Assembly: GCF_009455635.1 (NCBI RefSeq)
Contig: NZ_QPER01000001.1
Span: 3,906,001 to 3,970,000 of the forward strand
Length of the DNA: 64,000 nt
Direction of reading: 5' to 3'
Source of the DNA: Paraburkholderia agricolaris
Lineage (GTDB): Bacteria; Pseudomonadota; Gammaproteobacteria; Burkholderiales; Burkholderiaceae
Positions 1-9,584 of this stretch are shown in pieces. The notes under the pieces were generated by a model. It did no database searches. It was not told where the DNA came from and worked only from the letters and a program-made list of their open reading frames with translations. The translations under genes and the position numbers were made by a program. How positions within the stretch are numbered: the stretch's first letter is position 1; the number at the start of each line of letters is the position of its first letter.

Positions 1-40
1 GCTCTGTCTGATCCAGTTTCTTCATGCCGTACCCGCGGCT

Positions 41-77
41 GCCGTGCCGGTCCAGTCTGACCGGCACGGCTTTTTTT
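41..77 (+). terminator. Rho-independent terminator
   Basis: A perfect 12-bp stem (41-52 pairs with 59-70) closes a 6-nt loop and is followed directly by seven T residues (71-77). This is a textbook intrinsic terminator for a plus-strand gene that ends left of the window. It isolates zwf from upstream transcription. Confidence 0.92.
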
Positions 78-115
78 GTCACTCGTTTGCAGTCTTTCAC
101 CGCTGACTCAGAATT

Positions 116-1585
116 ATGAAAAACCCACCTCACCTCGACGCCACTTCGTTTGTCCTGTTCGGGGGCACGGGTGATCTGGCGATGCGCAAAATCCTGCCTG
201 CGCTCTACGAAGCCGAAATGTGCAACAGGCTGCCGTCGGAATTGCGCATTCTCATTGTCGCCCGCAAGTTCGACGTCCGCACGCAGTTGATCGACTGGCT
301 CAACGACTGCGTTCGCAATCACGTTGCGCACGAACGCTTCGAAGCGGCCGCATGGAAAAGGTTTGTAGAACGCGTCGAGTATGTCCGGCTCGATTTCTCG
401 CAGGCGAAGGATTTTCCGGCGTTGCGCGACGCGCTGGGGGAGCAGAGCGGCCAGACCATCTTCTATCTAGCGACCGGGCCCGCCTTGTTTGTGCCAATCT
501 GCCGGGCGCTTGCCGCAGTCGGTCTGAACAGGAAAGCCCGGATCGTCCTCGAAAAACCGCTCGGTTACGATTCACGTTCGTCGCACGAAATCAATGACCA
601 GGTCAGCGAAATATTTGCCGAGAACCAGATCTACCGGATCGATCACTACCTCGGTAAAGAGTCCGTGCAGAATCTGCTTGCGCTGCGCTTCGGCAACACG
701 CTGTTCGAGCCGCTATGGCGACGTGAGTGGGTAGAAAGCGTCCAGATTACGATCGCCGAGGAGCTTGGCGTTGAGGGCCGTGGGGAGTTTTACGACAGCA
801 TCGGTGCACTGCGCGACATGGTCCAGAATCATCTGCTGCAACTGCTTTCGATCATCGCCATGGAGCCTCCGCACTCGATGGATGCAGATGCCGTGCGCGA
901 CGAAAAGCTGCGGGTGCTCCGGGCTCTCAAGCCCGTGCCGGTCAACGATGTGGATAGTATCGCCGTACGTGGTCAGTACAACCGCGGCGTGATCCGCAGT
1001 TCGCCAGTACCGGCCTACGCCGAAGAGGCCGGCATACCTCGAGCAAGCATGACTGAGACGTTCGTTGCGTTGCAGGTCGAGGTGGAGAACTGGCGCTGGG
1101 CGGGCGTACCGTTCTTCCTCAGAACCGGCAAACGGCTTGCCGACCGCGTCGCCGAAATCGTCATCACTTTCCAGGCGGTTCCGCATTCGGCGCTCGGGTC
1201 TGAATCGGTTCGTTCAGGTTCCAACCGGCTCGTCATCCGGTTGCAGCCCAATGAGGAAATCCGGCTTTACTGTCTGGCCAAGCGTCCTGGCGAGGGGATG
1301 ACACTGCAACCCGTTCACCTGAACATCGATTTCGACCGGTTCTTCGCTCCCGATCGCATGGACGCATATCAACGCCTGCTGATTGATGTGATTCACGGCC
1401 GTCTTGCGCTGTTCGTTCGCCGCGACGAACAGGAAGCCGCGTGGCGATGGGTCGAGCCGATTCTTAACGAATGGTCCATCCGGAACAAACCACCCAGACC
1501 CTACGTGGCGGGCTCGTGGGGACCCGCCGCATCGAGCGCAATGCTGGCTCGCGCGGGGACCTGCTGGTTCGAAGAAGAAAACTGA
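116..1585 (+). CDS. zwf: glucose-6-phosphate 1-dehydrogenase
   Basis: Cytoplasmic enzyme that oxidises glucose-6-phosphate to 6-phosphogluconolactone with NADP+ or NAD+, feeding the Entner-Doudoroff and pentose phosphate routes. The N-terminal Rossmann motif [10 protein letters not shown] lies at residues 16-25. The substrate-binding and catalytic signature RIDHYLGKE lies near residue 175. The 489-residue length is normal for bacterial enzymes. The gene stands alone between the terminator at 41-77 and a convergent BON-domain gene. The ATG at 116 has only a weak ribosome-binding site. Family assignment is secure; which cofactor is preferred cannot be read from the sequence. Confidence 0.97.
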   Translation: MKNPPHLDATSFVLFGGTGDLAMRKILPALYEAEMCNRLPSELRILIVARKFDVRTQLIDWLNDCVRNHVAHERFEAAAWKRFVERVEYVRLDFSQAKDFPALRDALGEQSGQTIFYLATGPALFVPICRALAAVGLNRKARIVLEKPLGYDSRSSHEINDQVSEIFAENQIYRIDHYLGKESVQNLLALRFGNTLFEPLWRREWVESVQITIAEELGVEGRGEFYDSIGALRDMVQNHLLQLLSIIAMEPPHSMDADAVRDEKLRVLRALKPVPVNDVDSIAVRGQYNRGVIRSSPVPAYAEEAGIPRASMTETFVALQVEVENWRWAGVPFFLRTGKRLADRVAEIVITFQAVPHSALGSESVRSGSNRLVIRLQPNEEIRLYCLAKRPGEGMTLQPVHLNIDFDRFFAPDRMDAYQRLLIDVIHGRLALFVRRDEQEAAWRWVEPILNEWSIRNKPPRPYVAGSWGPAASSAMLARAGTCWFEEEN

Positions 1586-1594
1586 TACGGCAAC

Positions 1595-1623
1595 GCGGGC
1601 GCGCGGCGAACAGCCGCGCCCGC
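1595..1623. terminator. GC-rich hairpin between convergent genes
   Basis: A GC-rich imperfect inverted repeat (GCGGGCGCG... / ...GCCGCGCCCGC) fills the 50-nt gap between the convergent zwf and BON-domain genes. There is no clear T-tract, so its use as a bidirectional terminator is inferred from position. Confidence 0.4.
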
Positions 1624-1635
1624 CCGACACAGCAA

Positions 1636-1995
1636 TCAGCGAGGGATGGATACGCCGATCTTGTTGTTGACAGATTTAACGCCGGGAACCGACTGCGCGA
1701 TCGCACCGGCCTTATCGACCTGGTCCGCTGATGAGACCCAGCCGGTCAGCGTGACGGCACCGCCGGACACTCGCACGGAGATCGTCTGCTGGGAGTCGAG
1801 TTGATGGGATTTGGCAAGCGCCTGCAGCACATCGCGCCTGAGCTTCCTGTTGTATGCCTTGATCGTCTTGGCGCTCGATGCAGTCACTGGTACAGATACG
1901 CCTGCGCTGGAGGCATTCGGCTGCGCGGCGGCATTGCAAGCTACCACAATGGCGACTCCTCCACACAACGTCCTGAGCAAGTCTGTCGTTCTCAT
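1636..1995 (-). CDS. exported BON-domain protein
   Basis: A 119-residue protein with an N-terminal signal peptide ending near CNAAAQP, followed by one BON domain with the usual RVSGGAVTLTGWV core and a VPGVKSVNNKI end. BON domains are periplasmic or outer-membrane-associated modules of the OsmY type, thought to bind phospholipid. The start at 1995 is supported by GGGGAA a few bases upstream. The next gene on the same strand (2110-2466) is a close paralogue, so the pair looks like a tandem duplication. Its precise function is unknown. Confidence 0.85.
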   Translation of the reverse strand: MRTTDLLRTLCGGVAIVVACNAAAQPNASSAGVSVPVTASSAKTIKAYNRKLRRDVLQALAKSHQLDSQQTISVRVSGGAVTLTGWVSSADQVDKAGAIAQSVPGVKSVNNKIGVSIPR

Positions 1996-2109
1996 GATTT
2001 CCCCTGCTTGATGTCGTAGATCCCTGCTGTACGGCGGCTGGGTGACCTTCCGCCGTAATCGTGTGGCGAGGCACAGCAGAGGCTGGTCCGAGTACCCCGC
2101 CTCGCGGGG

Positions 2110-2466
2110 TTAGTTATAGGCCCGCGCGGTGAGCTTGTTGTTGACCGCGGTTACACCGGGTACCTGTTGAACAACATCACCCGCCTTCTGTATCTGATCG
2201 GCCGCAGGGACCGAACCGCTCAATGCCACTGCGCTGCCTGAAACCCGCACGGAGATGCGCTCGTTACTCAAACCGGGCGTTTTCGCTAGCGCGCGCAGTA
2301 CGTCGCGCCGGAGCTTTTTGTTGGCCGCCTTGACCGCCTTCGCGTTCGACGAAGCCACAGCGCTCGATGCGGGCACACTGGCGGTGCCCGGTTGTGCGCA
2401 CACGTTCAACGCAACAACCAGTGCAATCGAGCCGCCAACCGTCTGTAAGACTGCTTTCATCCTCAT
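2110..2466 (-). CDS. exported BON-domain protein, paralogue of the adjacent gene
   Basis: About 118 residues from the ATG at 2466, which has a good site (GGGGAAG) just upstream. A longer in-frame reading to 2604 has no supporting site and would bury the signal peptide. The signal peptide (cleavage near NVCAQPG) precedes a single BON domain with the motifs RVSGSAVALSGSV and VPGVTAVNNKL. It shares the linker KKLRRDVLRALAK with its neighbour. It is probably a periplasmic envelope protein. No regulatory element is evident, and its function is unknown beyond the domain. Confidence 0.83.
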   Translation of the reverse strand: MRMKAVLQTVGGSIALVVALNVCAQPGTASVPASSAVASSNAKAVKAANKKLRRDVLRALAKTPGLSNERISVRVSGSAVALSGSVPAADQIQKAGDVVQQVPGVTAVNNKLTARAYN

Positions 2467-2689
2467 TGTCTTCCCCTGTTTTTCCTGCGGATTGATCAAT
2501 TGCGCTACAGACTGCGCCCGATATCGCACACGCGTGTCACTGCCTGCCGATACCAGGGTTCCAACCACGACAACGTTCATCTGATCGCCTTTGAACACGC
2601 GCAATCAGAGGTGCATCAACAGCATCTACCTCGTCCGGATGCCGTGCGACCCGCACTCATCTCATCGGCGCGGTCTGCCAAAGCAATGG

Positions 2690-3697
2690 CTAGTGGGTTT
2701 CTGTGACCTTATTCAGATGACTCGGCGTATCCGGATTGCGGCCGCGCGCGGCGGCAAGCCCCGCGGCCATCACATAGAACGACAGGATCGCGGCAATCGG
2801 GTCGAGGCTCTCGTGTGCCGTTGCCGCGAGCGGCAGCGTGGCGTCGGCGATATCCTGCGGAGCGGCGAGCAACACACGCGCACCGCGCGTGCGCATGTCG
2901 CGTGCAAGCTGCAAGAGGCTTGCCTGCTCAGGTCCACGCGGTGCGAACACAAGCAGGGGATAGTCGCGGTCGATCAGCTCCATTGGCCCGTGCCTCACTT
3001 CAGCACTAGAGAACGCTTCGGCCTGGATGCCTGAGGTTTCCTTGAGTTTCAGCGCCGCTTCCTGCGCGATCGCGAGACCTGGGCCACGACCAATGACGAT
3101 CATCCGCTCGGCCGCGCGCAATTCTGGAATTGCCGCTGACCAGTCGAGTTCGCAAGCTGTCTTCAGAGCTTCGGGTAAGCTTGCCAGCGCTTCGATCAAC
3201 GCGCCGTCGCGTTGCCAGAACGCAACCAGTTGCACGGAAACCGCGAGCATTGCGATATAGCTCTTCGTGGCGGCCACACTCAACTCGGGACCGGCAAGCA
3301 GTTGCAGATTCCATTCACAGACATCCGCCAATGGCGAGTCCGGCGCATTCACGGCAGACACCGTCAACGCCCCGGCCTTGCGCAGCACCTCCATCGTACC
3401 CACCAGGTCCGGACTACGACCTGACTGCGAGAAGGCCATGGCAAGCTGCCCCTGCACTCGCAGCGGCGCGTGCTGCAAGGTTGCGACCGACATCGGCAGC
3501 GAAGCAACCGGCACGCCGAGCCTGCTCATCGCCAGCGATGCGAAGTAGCTCGCCGCATGATCGGAACTGCCACGCGCCACGGTCAGCGCCACATTGCCAG
3601 CGCGTGCGGCAAGCATGTCCGCCAGTGCCGCGACAGGCGACGTGTTCGCCAGCTGCGCGGCGACGACAGCCGGCGAAGCCAGCGCTTCATTGAGCAT
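2690..3697 (-). CDS. SIS-domain glucosamine-6-phosphate deaminase (NagB-II type)
   Basis: A 335-residue protein with two SIS (sugar isomerase) domains and no glutaminase domain, so it resembles the isomerase half of GlmS, as NagB-II deaminases do. Visible motifs are ARGSSDHAASYF and AEVRHGPMELI. The likely reaction is glucosamine-6-phosphate to fructose-6-phosphate plus ammonia in the cytoplasm. The start at 3697 has AAGGAG upstream and overlaps the end of nagA by 11 nt, indicating translational coupling. It is the last gene of the minus-strand amino-sugar operon. Related SIS proteins act on galactosamine-6-phosphate (AgaS), but nagA and nanE next door favour glucosamine-6-phosphate. Confidence 0.88.
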   Translation of the reverse strand: MLNEALASPAVVAAQLANTSPVAALADMLAARAGNVALTVARGSSDHAASYFASLAMSRLGVPVASLPMSVATLQHAPLRVQGQLAMAFSQSGRSPDLVGTMEVLRKAGALTVSAVNAPDSPLADVCEWNLQLLAGPELSVAATKSYIAMLAVSVQLVAFWQRDGALIEALASLPEALKTACELDWSAAIPELRAAERMIVIGRGPGLAIAQEAALKLKETSGIQAEAFSSAEVRHGPMELIDRDYPLLVFAPRGPEQASLLQLARDMRTRGARVLLAAPQDIADATLPLAATAHESLDPIAAILSFYVMAAGLAAARGRNPDTPSHLNKVTETH

Positions 3698-4793
3698 TTT
3701 CGACAATCGACTCTCCTTCGATATAAGTTGCAGTAAGCGCCAGTGCGCGATCGAACACGACCAGATCGGCCCACGCACCACGCTCAATGCGACCTCGATC
3801 AGCCAGGCCGAGGTACTCGGCCGCGTGGCGCGATAAGTGGTTGGATACCTCGGCGAGTGGCAATCCGACCAGTACCAGGTTGCGCAGCGCCTGGTCCATC
3901 GTCAGCGTGCTGCCTGCAAGCGTGCCATCTGCAAGCCGTACGCCGCCCAGACACTTTGTCACGTACTGGCTTCCAAGCCGGTATTCGCCATCGGGCATGC
4001 CAGTGGCAGCGGTACTGTCGGTGACAGCATAGAGGCCCGGAATGGCCCGTGCAGCCGCGTGAATCGCGCCGGGATGCACGTGCAGCAGATCGGGAATAAT
4101 CTCCGCATAGTCGGCATGTGCCAATGCCGCGCCGACCATGCCGGGTTCCCGATGATGCAAGGGTGACATCGCATTGAACAGGTGGGTGAACCCGCTTGCG
4201 CCATGCTTGAGTGCCTTCACTCCGTCGTCGTAAGAGCCGACCGTGTGGCCGAGCTGCACCCGTACGCCGCGTGCCGCAAGCTGGCTGATGATCTCCATGT
4301 GCCCTGCAATCTCTGGCGCGAGCGTCACGATGCGCACTGGTGCGAGTTTCATGTAGGCGAGCACCTCATCAAGCACCGCAACGACGGCCGCATCAGGCTG
4401 CGCGCCAAGCCGGTTCGGATTGATGTAGGGGCCCTCCAGGTGAATGCCCAGCACGCGTGCGCCGCCAGGAGCACGTGTGTGGGCAATTGCCCCGAGTTCG
4501 CCGAGCACGTGAACCAGCTTCTCGTGAGGCGCCGTCATCGTCGTAGCCAGCAGACCGGTGGTGCCATGACGCGCATGCAAGCGCGTCATGGTGGCCACGG
4601 CCGCGGCGCCCTCCATCACGTCGGCGCCGCCGCCGCCGTGTACGTGAAGGTCCAGGAAGCCCGGCAGAATGTACGGGTCATCGTTGCTCGCCGGATCGGC
4701 GTGATCGCCCTCCAGCGCCACGATGCGCCCCTCGTGTATATGCAGACGACCGTGGATCCAGCCGTCGGTCGTCAGAATGTTTCCGCTCAGCAT
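3687..4793 (-). CDS. nagA: N-acetylglucosamine-6-phosphate deacetylase
   Basis: A 368-residue amidohydrolase that removes acetate from N-acetylglucosamine-6-phosphate. It shows the metal-site LDLHVHGGG (His50, His52), HLEGPYINP with the conserved Glu near residue 122, and TDSTAATGMPDG with the catalytic Asp. It sits between the GntR regulator, whose TGA lies just before this ATG, and the SIS deaminase, which it overlaps. It supplies the deacetylation step between NanE and the deaminase. The length is normal and no expected motif is missing. Confidence 0.95.
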   Translation of the reverse strand: MLSGNILTTDGWIHGRLHIHEGRIVALEGDHADPASNDDPYILPGFLDLHVHGGGGADVMEGAAAVATMTRLHARHGTTGLLATTMTAPHEKLVHVLGELGAIAHTRAPGGARVLGIHLEGPYINPNRLGAQPDAAVVAVLDEVLAYMKLAPVRIVTLAPEIAGHMEIISQLAARGVRVQLGHTVGSYDDGVKALKHGASGFTHLFNAMSPLHHREPGMVGAALAHADYAEIIPDLLHVHPGAIHAAARAIPGLYAVTDSTAATGMPDGEYRLGSQYVTKCLGGVRLADGTLAGSTLTMDQALRNLVLVGLPLAEVSNHLSRHAAEYLGLADRGRIERGAWADLVVFDRALALTATYIEGESIVENAQ

Positions 4794-4794
4794 G

Positions 4795-5550
4795 TCATAT
4801 CTCGTTCGTTACAGGCTGATGGCACACTTCAGCCACCAGGTCGTAGAAGTCGCTCCGGCAATACATATGGGTCAACTCGATCGCACGTTGTTCTGCCGTG
4901 TAGCCAATTCGCACACTCCTCAGGAGCGCCGTGCCTGGGGCAAGATCCATCTGCATGGCAATCTGAGGTGATGCATTGACCGCACAGAACCGCTGCAGCG
5001 CCCGCACGACAGGCGTACCGCGCTGCAGGAGAAACGCGTACGGCGAGTCGCCGATGGCATGCGGATCGGGCACAACGGTGGCGGGGAACGTCGAACTCTC
5101 AAGCGCCATCACGATGCCGTCGGCAACCTGCAATCGCTGTATATGGGCGACCCGGGCGTCAGGTGAAAGCCCCAACTGAACCATCTCGTCACCATGGGCT
5201 GCGCGCATCGCACGGGACAGCCAGTGCGCGCCACAGGTGCCGCCATGCCGGGGCTTCATTGCCGTCAGCGTGAGCGGGTTGGACAGTGGATCGCCGATGC
5301 GCGGTGCAATAAACGTCCCCGCACCCCGAGCCCGCCTGATCAACCCCTGCTCGGCCAGCAGCGCCATCGCCTTGCGCGACGTGATCCGCGACACACCCAG
5401 TGCATCCGCCAGCATCCGCTCGGACGGCAGTGCCTCACCGATCGACCACGTCCCGCCAAGAATCGCGGTCGCCAGCTTGCGGGCCATCTGGATGTACAGC
5501 GGCGTCACGCTGGCGGCGTCGGGCTTGATGCTCTGCCATGGGATGTCCAT
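4795..5550 (-). CDS. GntR/HutC-family transcriptional regulator of the amino-sugar operon
   Basis: A 251-residue protein. The N-terminal GntR winged helix (PSERMLADALGVSRITSRKA, about residues 44-63) is followed by a UTRA ligand-binding domain ending in RAIELTHMYCRSDFYDL. The ATG at 5550 is preceded by CTGGAG. The layout matches NagR/YvoA-type repressors, which respond to amino-sugar phosphates, and the gene abuts nagA. Regulation of this operon by its product is inferred from position. It may or may not be the protein that binds the GATATC palindromes upstream of nanE and the flavoprotein gene; HutC-type proteins usually bind different sequences. Confidence 0.88.
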   Translation of the reverse strand: MDIPWQSIKPDAASVTPLYIQMARKLATAILGGTWSIGEALPSERMLADALGVSRITSRKAMALLAEQGLIRRARGAGTFIAPRIGDPLSNPLTLTAMKPRHGGTCGAHWLSRAMRAAHGDEMVQLGLSPDARVAHIQRLQVADGIVMALESSTFPATVVPDPHAIGDSPYAFLLQRGTPVVRALQRFCAVNASPQIAMQMDLAPGTALLRSVRIGYTAEQRAIELTHMYCRSDFYDLVAEVCHQPVTNEI

Positions 5551-5600
5551 TGGAACTCCAGATTGGACGGTTTTTTGCCGCGCAGGGACACTCACCGCGT

Positions 5601-6560
5601 CTAGCGGCCCAACGCGCGGCACAAGGCCGCCGTCGATGCCTGCCGGCAGTGTTTCGCCGCATCCGCTCCGCCGACGGCATCGAACCCATGCGGCGCGCCT
5701 GGGTAGACATGCAGTTCGGTCGGCACGCCTGCGGCAATGAGGCGGTTCGCGTAGGCCAGATTTTCTTCGACAAACAGATCGAGGGTGCCGACCGCAATAA
5801 ATGCAGCAGGCAGACCAGCAAGGCTTTCGGCCCGCGCGGGCGGCAAGTACGTGGACATCCTGTTTATGCCTAGCTCGTCACCAAGCGCGGCAGACCATCC
5901 GACGCGGTTCGAAGCACTGGACCAGACGAATTCGCCTGCGTACGGATGCGCATCGACGGTCGAACCCGTCCGGTCGTCGAGCATGGGATAAGTCAGCAAC
6001 TGGAACTGCACCGGAATCTCGTTACGATCCCGGGCGAGCAACGCAAGCGCAGCCGCGAGGCCTCCGCCCGCACTCTCTCCGCCGACCGCGATCTTTGCAC
6101 GGTCCACCCCGATCGCGTCGGCGTTCCCATGGACCCACTTCAACGCCGCGTAGCAATCCTCCACCGCACCGCAGAACCGTGTTTCCGGTGCCAACCGATA
6201 GTCGACCGACACAACGACACAGCCGACGTCCACAGCAAGACGCCGGTTGCGCAGGTCCGCGGCTTCCGGTGTTCCCATGACCAGGCCACCGCCATGCATA
6301 TGAACCAGCACGGGTGGCAATATCGCGTCGACATCCGGTGTGTACACCAGCACGCGAACGTACGGCGCGCCAGCCGGTCCACGCACGAATCGCTCGGCGA
6401 CCCGCACGGCATCCAGTTCGCGCGAGGCCGTCTGCGATCGCTGCGCCGCCAGTTGCACAGCCAGCACGCGCCGGCTATGTAACGTGTCGTGCGTCAGCGG
6501 CGGCAGCGTGGTGTCGGCCAGCAACTGATAGGCGGGGTCAAGAAGATGCCTGGAGGACAT
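5601..6560 (-). CDS. alpha/beta hydrolase, hormone-sensitive-lipase (HSL) family esterase
   Basis: A 319-residue cytoplasmic esterase. It has the HSL oxyanion motif HMHGGGLVMG near residue 89, the nucleophile elbow GGESAGGGLA, a likely catalytic Asp in GTLDLFVEEN and His in PGAPHGFD. There is no signal peptide. It lies inside the amino-sugar operon, 42 nt from the ATPase gene and 50 nt before the regulator. Sialic acids are often O-acetylated, so removal of O-acetyl groups from the imported sugar is a plausible role. That is inference: known sialate O-acetylesterases belong mostly to the SGNH fold. Confidence 0.85.
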   Translation of the reverse strand: MSSRHLLDPAYQLLADTTLPPLTHDTLHSRRVLAVQLAAQRSQTASRELDAVRVAERFVRGPAGAPYVRVLVYTPDVDAILPPVLVHMHGGGLVMGTPEAADLRNRRLAVDVGCVVVSVDYRLAPETRFCGAVEDCYAALKWVHGNADAIGVDRAKIAVGGESAGGGLAAALALLARDRNEIPVQFQLLTYPMLDDRTGSTVDAHPYAGEFVWSSASNRVGWSAALGDELGINRMSTYLPPARAESLAGLPAAFIAVGTLDLFVEENLAYANRLIAAGVPTELHVYPGAPHGFDAVGGADAAKHCRQASTAALCRALGR

Positions 6561-6602
6561 GGATTGACTGTGACCTTTCGAAGGGACGTGTGGCGATCAG
6601 GG

Positions 6603-7634
6603 CTATGCCGGCGTCAGCGGCGCGGCAACTGTCGCCGCCTCTTCTTTGCCATAGAGCAGGCACGCAACATCGTGATGACCCGGCATCTTCACGAGCGGTG
6701 GCACCGCGCTTGAACATTGCGGCATCGCACGCGGACAGCGCGTATGGAACACGCACCCCGACGGCGGGTTCAACGGACTCGGCACCTCGCCCTTGAGCAG
6801 ATCTTCCGCGGCGAGTCTGCGTGCCGGATCGGGCACCGGCGAGCTGCGTGTCAACGCCTGCGTGTACGGATGCAAACCGCCATCCTGTATGGCCGCCCGG
6901 CTCGACAGCTCCATCACGCGTCCCAGATACAGCACCAGCACACGGTCGCACAGACCCTGCACGATCGGCAGATCGTGCGACACGAACAGGATCGCGAGAT
7001 CCAGCGATTTGCGCAGATCGAGCAGCAGATTGACGATCTGGGCCTTGACCGACACATCGAGTGCCGCGACGGCTTCGTCGGCGACCAGCACTTTTGGTTC
7101 AAGCGTCAACGCGCGAGCGATGACGACGCGCTGCTTCTGCCCACCCGACAGTTCGTGCGGATAACGTTGCAACACCGAGCCCGGCAGACCGACCACGTCC
7201 AGCAGTTTCGCAACGGTGGCGCGCTGCTCGACGCGCGAGCCAAGCTTGTGCAGCATCAACGGTTCAAGCAGACTCTGCTCGATCGACATGCGGCCATTGA
7301 GGCTCGCATTCGGATCCTGAAAAACCATCTGCAGATCCCGGCGAACCTGGCGCAGATTCCTGCCGCGCAGTTCCGCGAGATTTTGCCCCCGGTAGCGCAC
7401 CGAGCCGCTCGTGGGCGGCATCATGCCGAGCGCGATCCGTCCCAGCGTCGACTTGCCGCTGCCCGATTCGCCTACAATACCGATGATCTCTCCGGGCCGA
7501 ACGTCGAACGACACATCGGTCAACGCATGCAGAACTTTCTGCGGCTGCAGGAACGCCTGTTTGACGGGAAACTCGCGGCAAACACGGTCGAACGAGAGAA
7601 TGGGCTGTCCCGCGCCCTTATCATCTGTCTTCAT
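6603..7634 (-). CDS. ABC transporter ATP-binding protein (DppF/OppF type)
   Basis: An ATPase of about 343 residues with Walker A GESGSGKS, signature LSGGQKQRV, Walker B VLVADEA and the C-terminal oligopeptide-transporter domain (CVFHTRCPRAMPQC), which in this family binds a metal-sulphur cluster. The ATG at 7634 is chosen because AAGGA lies eight bases upstream; an ATG at 7643 is also possible. The gene overlaps the end of the DppD-type ATPase. It pairs with that protein to power the importer encoded at 9585-13160. Confidence 0.92.
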   Translation of the reverse strand: MKTDDKGAGQPILSFDRVCREFPVKQAFLQPQKVLHALTDVSFDVRPGEIIGIVGESGSGKSTLGRIALGMMPPTSGSVRYRGQNLAELRGRNLRQVRRDLQMVFQDPNASLNGRMSIEQSLLEPLMLHKLGSRVEQRATVAKLLDVVGLPGSVLQRYPHELSGGQKQRVVIARALTLEPKVLVADEAVAALDVSVKAQIVNLLLDLRKSLDLAILFVSHDLPIVQGLCDRVLVLYLGRVMELSSRAAIQDGGLHPYTQALTRSSPVPDPARRLAAEDLLKGEVPSPLNPPSGCVFHTRCPRAMPQCSSAVPPLVKMPGHHDVACLLYGKEEAATVAAPLTPA

Positions 7635-8646
7635 ATCGTTCATCCTTTTTCAGCCCTTCACCATCCCTTTGCCAGAAATGACAGCGCACGCTATGGATAG
7701 CGCTGACGTGCGACTCCACCGGCACCTCAACACTGCAACGCGCTTCGGCCCGTGGGCATCGGTTGGCGAAGCGGCATCCCTTCGGCGCGCCGACAATCGC
7801 TTCGATCTGCCCGGGAATGCCGCGCAGTACACCCCCGTCCGACGGGCGCGGGATCGAGTCCAGCAGCGCCCTGGTGTAGGGATGCTTCGGAGCGGCAAAC
7901 AGTTCGGCGGTCGGCGCCGTCTCGACGATCTGGCCGCCGTACATCACCGCGACACGGTCCGCAATCTGCGCGACCACGCCCATGTCATGCGTGATGAACA
8001 CGACCGCCATGCCCTCCTCACGCTGCAGCTTGCGCAGCAGGTGCAGGATCTGCGCCTGGATCGTGACGTCGAGCGCCGTAGTGGGCTCATCCGCGAGTAG
8101 CACCGTAGGCTCACAGGCCAGCGCAATTGCGATCATCACGCGCTGGCGCATGCCACCTGAGAGCTGATGCGGATACTGCCGCGCACGCGAGGCCGGATCT
8201 GAAATGCCTACCTTGCCCAGCAATTCAATTGCGCGTGCCCGCGTATCGCCGCGCTTGCCCGCGCCATGAATCGTCAGCGCCTCCTCCACTTGCCGGCCGA
8301 TACGCTGAACCGGATTAAGCGACGTCATCGGCTCCTGGAAAACCATCGATATCCGGTTGCCGCGCATCTGCAGCATCTGCTTCTCGCTGAGCGCAAGCAG
8401 ATCGACCGCAGGCATGCTGTCAGCATGCACCCACGCCTGACCCGACAGCTGCGCACGACTGTCGAGCAGGCGCATCAGCGAGAGCGACGTGACCGACTTG
8501 CCACTACCGGATTCGCCGACGAGCGCCAATGTCTCCCCGCGCCGCACCTGCAATGTGACATCCGTCACGGCGTGAATCTGGCCATTGGGCGAAGCGAACC
8601 GCGCGGACAGTTGCTTCACGTCGAGAGCGATGGCGTCGTTGCTCAT
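7621..8646 (-). CDS. ABC transporter ATP-binding protein (DppD/OppD type)
   Basis: A 341-residue ATPase with Walker A GESGSGKS, signature LSGGMRQRV, Walker B VLLADEP and the C-terminal motif [14 protein letters not shown]. The start at 8646 overlaps the stop region of the lyase gene (TGA at 8650-8648), implying coupled translation. With the DppF-type partner it forms the nucleotide-binding half of a peptide/nickel/opine-class importer. The surrounding genes argue for an amino-sugar or sialate substrate and not a peptide. Confidence 0.92.
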   Translation of the reverse strand: MSNDAIALDVKQLSARFASPNGQIHAVTDVTLQVRRGETLALVGESGSGKSVTSLSLMRLLDSRAQLSGQAWVHADSMPAVDLLALSEKQMLQMRGNRISMVFQEPMTSLNPVQRIGRQVEEALTIHGAGKRGDTRARAIELLGKVGISDPASRARQYPHQLSGGMRQRVMIAIALACEPTVLLADEPTTALDVTIQAQILHLLRKLQREEGMAVVFITHDMGVVAQIADRVAVMYGGQIVETAPTAELFAAPKHPYTRALLDSIPRPSDGGVLRGIPGQIEAIVGAPKGCRFANRCPRAEARCSVEVPVESHVSAIHSVRCHFWQRDGEGLKKDERYEDR

Positions 8647-8647
8647 G

Positions 8648-9577
8648 TCAACCTGCCTGCAGCAGTCCGCTCTTTTCCACGATCGCACGCACCTTGGCAG
8701 CGTGCACATCGGACAGGACGGCGTTGGGACGATTCATGTGACGATGCGCGATGATGCCCATCATCTGCATCGCGGTCTTGAAGGCGCCGACACCTGACGC
8801 GTTGCGGCTCACGTCCGGGTATGCCTGAAACACGATCTCGAAGAGTTCGATCAGGCGTTGCTGCTCGGCACGTGCGGCAACCCAGTCACCCTTCTTAGCG
8901 GCTTCATACAGGCGCACATAACCTGCCGGATCCACGTTCGCGAGTCCGGGCACCGCGCCGTGCGCACCGCCGAGCATCGCATAGTCAACCGTGATTTCGG
9001 AACCCGTGAGCACCGCAAAGTCGGGATGACTGGCGAAGTCGCGCATCACCATGCGCATGTTGCCGTCGTCGCCACTGCTGTCCTTGAGGGCGACGATGGC
9101 CTTGCGCTCGTACAACGCACGCAGCGTGTCTCGTTCCAGTTTGATATTCACGCAGACTGGAATGTCATAGGCGATCAGCGGCAGATCGACCGCATCGCGG
9201 ACATAGCAGAAATGATCGACGATTTCCGTTTGCGACGTGCGGGCGTAGAACGGCGCGGTCAGCACCAGACCGTCCACGCCCAGTTCGTGGGCCTGCCTGG
9301 CATGCTCGACGCAGCGGTCGGTGGAGGTGTCGATCACACCGGCGATCACCGGCACGCGGCCGGCGGCCTCGTCGACCGCGATCCGGATCACGTCCGCGCG
9401 GCGCGCCGGATCGAGAAACACAACCTCACTGGACGACCCGAGGATGAACAGGCCATGCACGCCCCCATCGATCAGATGGCGCACGACGCGACGCAGCGAC
9501 GGTGCGTCGATCTGCATATCTTCGGTAAGCGGCGTAACAACCGGGGGCACGATTCCGTGCAAGGAGAGCTGATTCAT
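8648..9577 (-). CDS. nanA: N-acetylneuraminate lyase-like aldolase (DapA/NanA family)
   Basis: A 309-residue class I aldolase that probably splits N-acetylneuraminate, or a related nonulosonate, into pyruvate and N-acetylmannosamine. By my count the Schiff-base Lys is K165 in ALKDSSGD and the proton-shuttling Tyr is Y137 in AYDIP, the same numbers as in E. coli NanA. The SSGD after the lysine resembles the TSGD of NanA more than the ATGN typical of DapA. It lies between permease and ATPase genes of the operon, with nanK and nanE upstream, which supports the lyase role. Other members cleave 2-keto-3-deoxy sugars, so the substrate is not proven. Confidence 0.78.
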   Translation of the reverse strand: MNQLSLHGIVPPVVTPLTEDMQIDAPSLRRVVRHLIDGGVHGLFILGSSSEVVFLDPARRADVIRIAVDEAAGRVPVIAGVIDTSTDRCVEHARQAHELGVDGLVLTAPFYARTSQTEIVDHFCYVRDAVDLPLIAYDIPVCVNIKLERDTLRALYERKAIVALKDSSGDDGNMRMVMRDFASHPDFAVLTGSEITVDYAMLGGAHGAVPGLANVDPAGYVRLYEAAKKGDWVAARAEQQRLIELFEIVFQAYPDVSRNASGVGAFKTAMQMMGIIAHRHMNRPNAVLSDVHAAKVRAIVEKSGLLQAG

Positions 9578-9584
9578 TTTGCGT

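Noticed and set aside
2095..2109. CCCCGC-CTC-GCGGGG hairpin after the second BON gene as an intrinsic terminator
   Set aside because: The stem is only 6 bp with a 3-nt loop and no T-tract on the minus strand.
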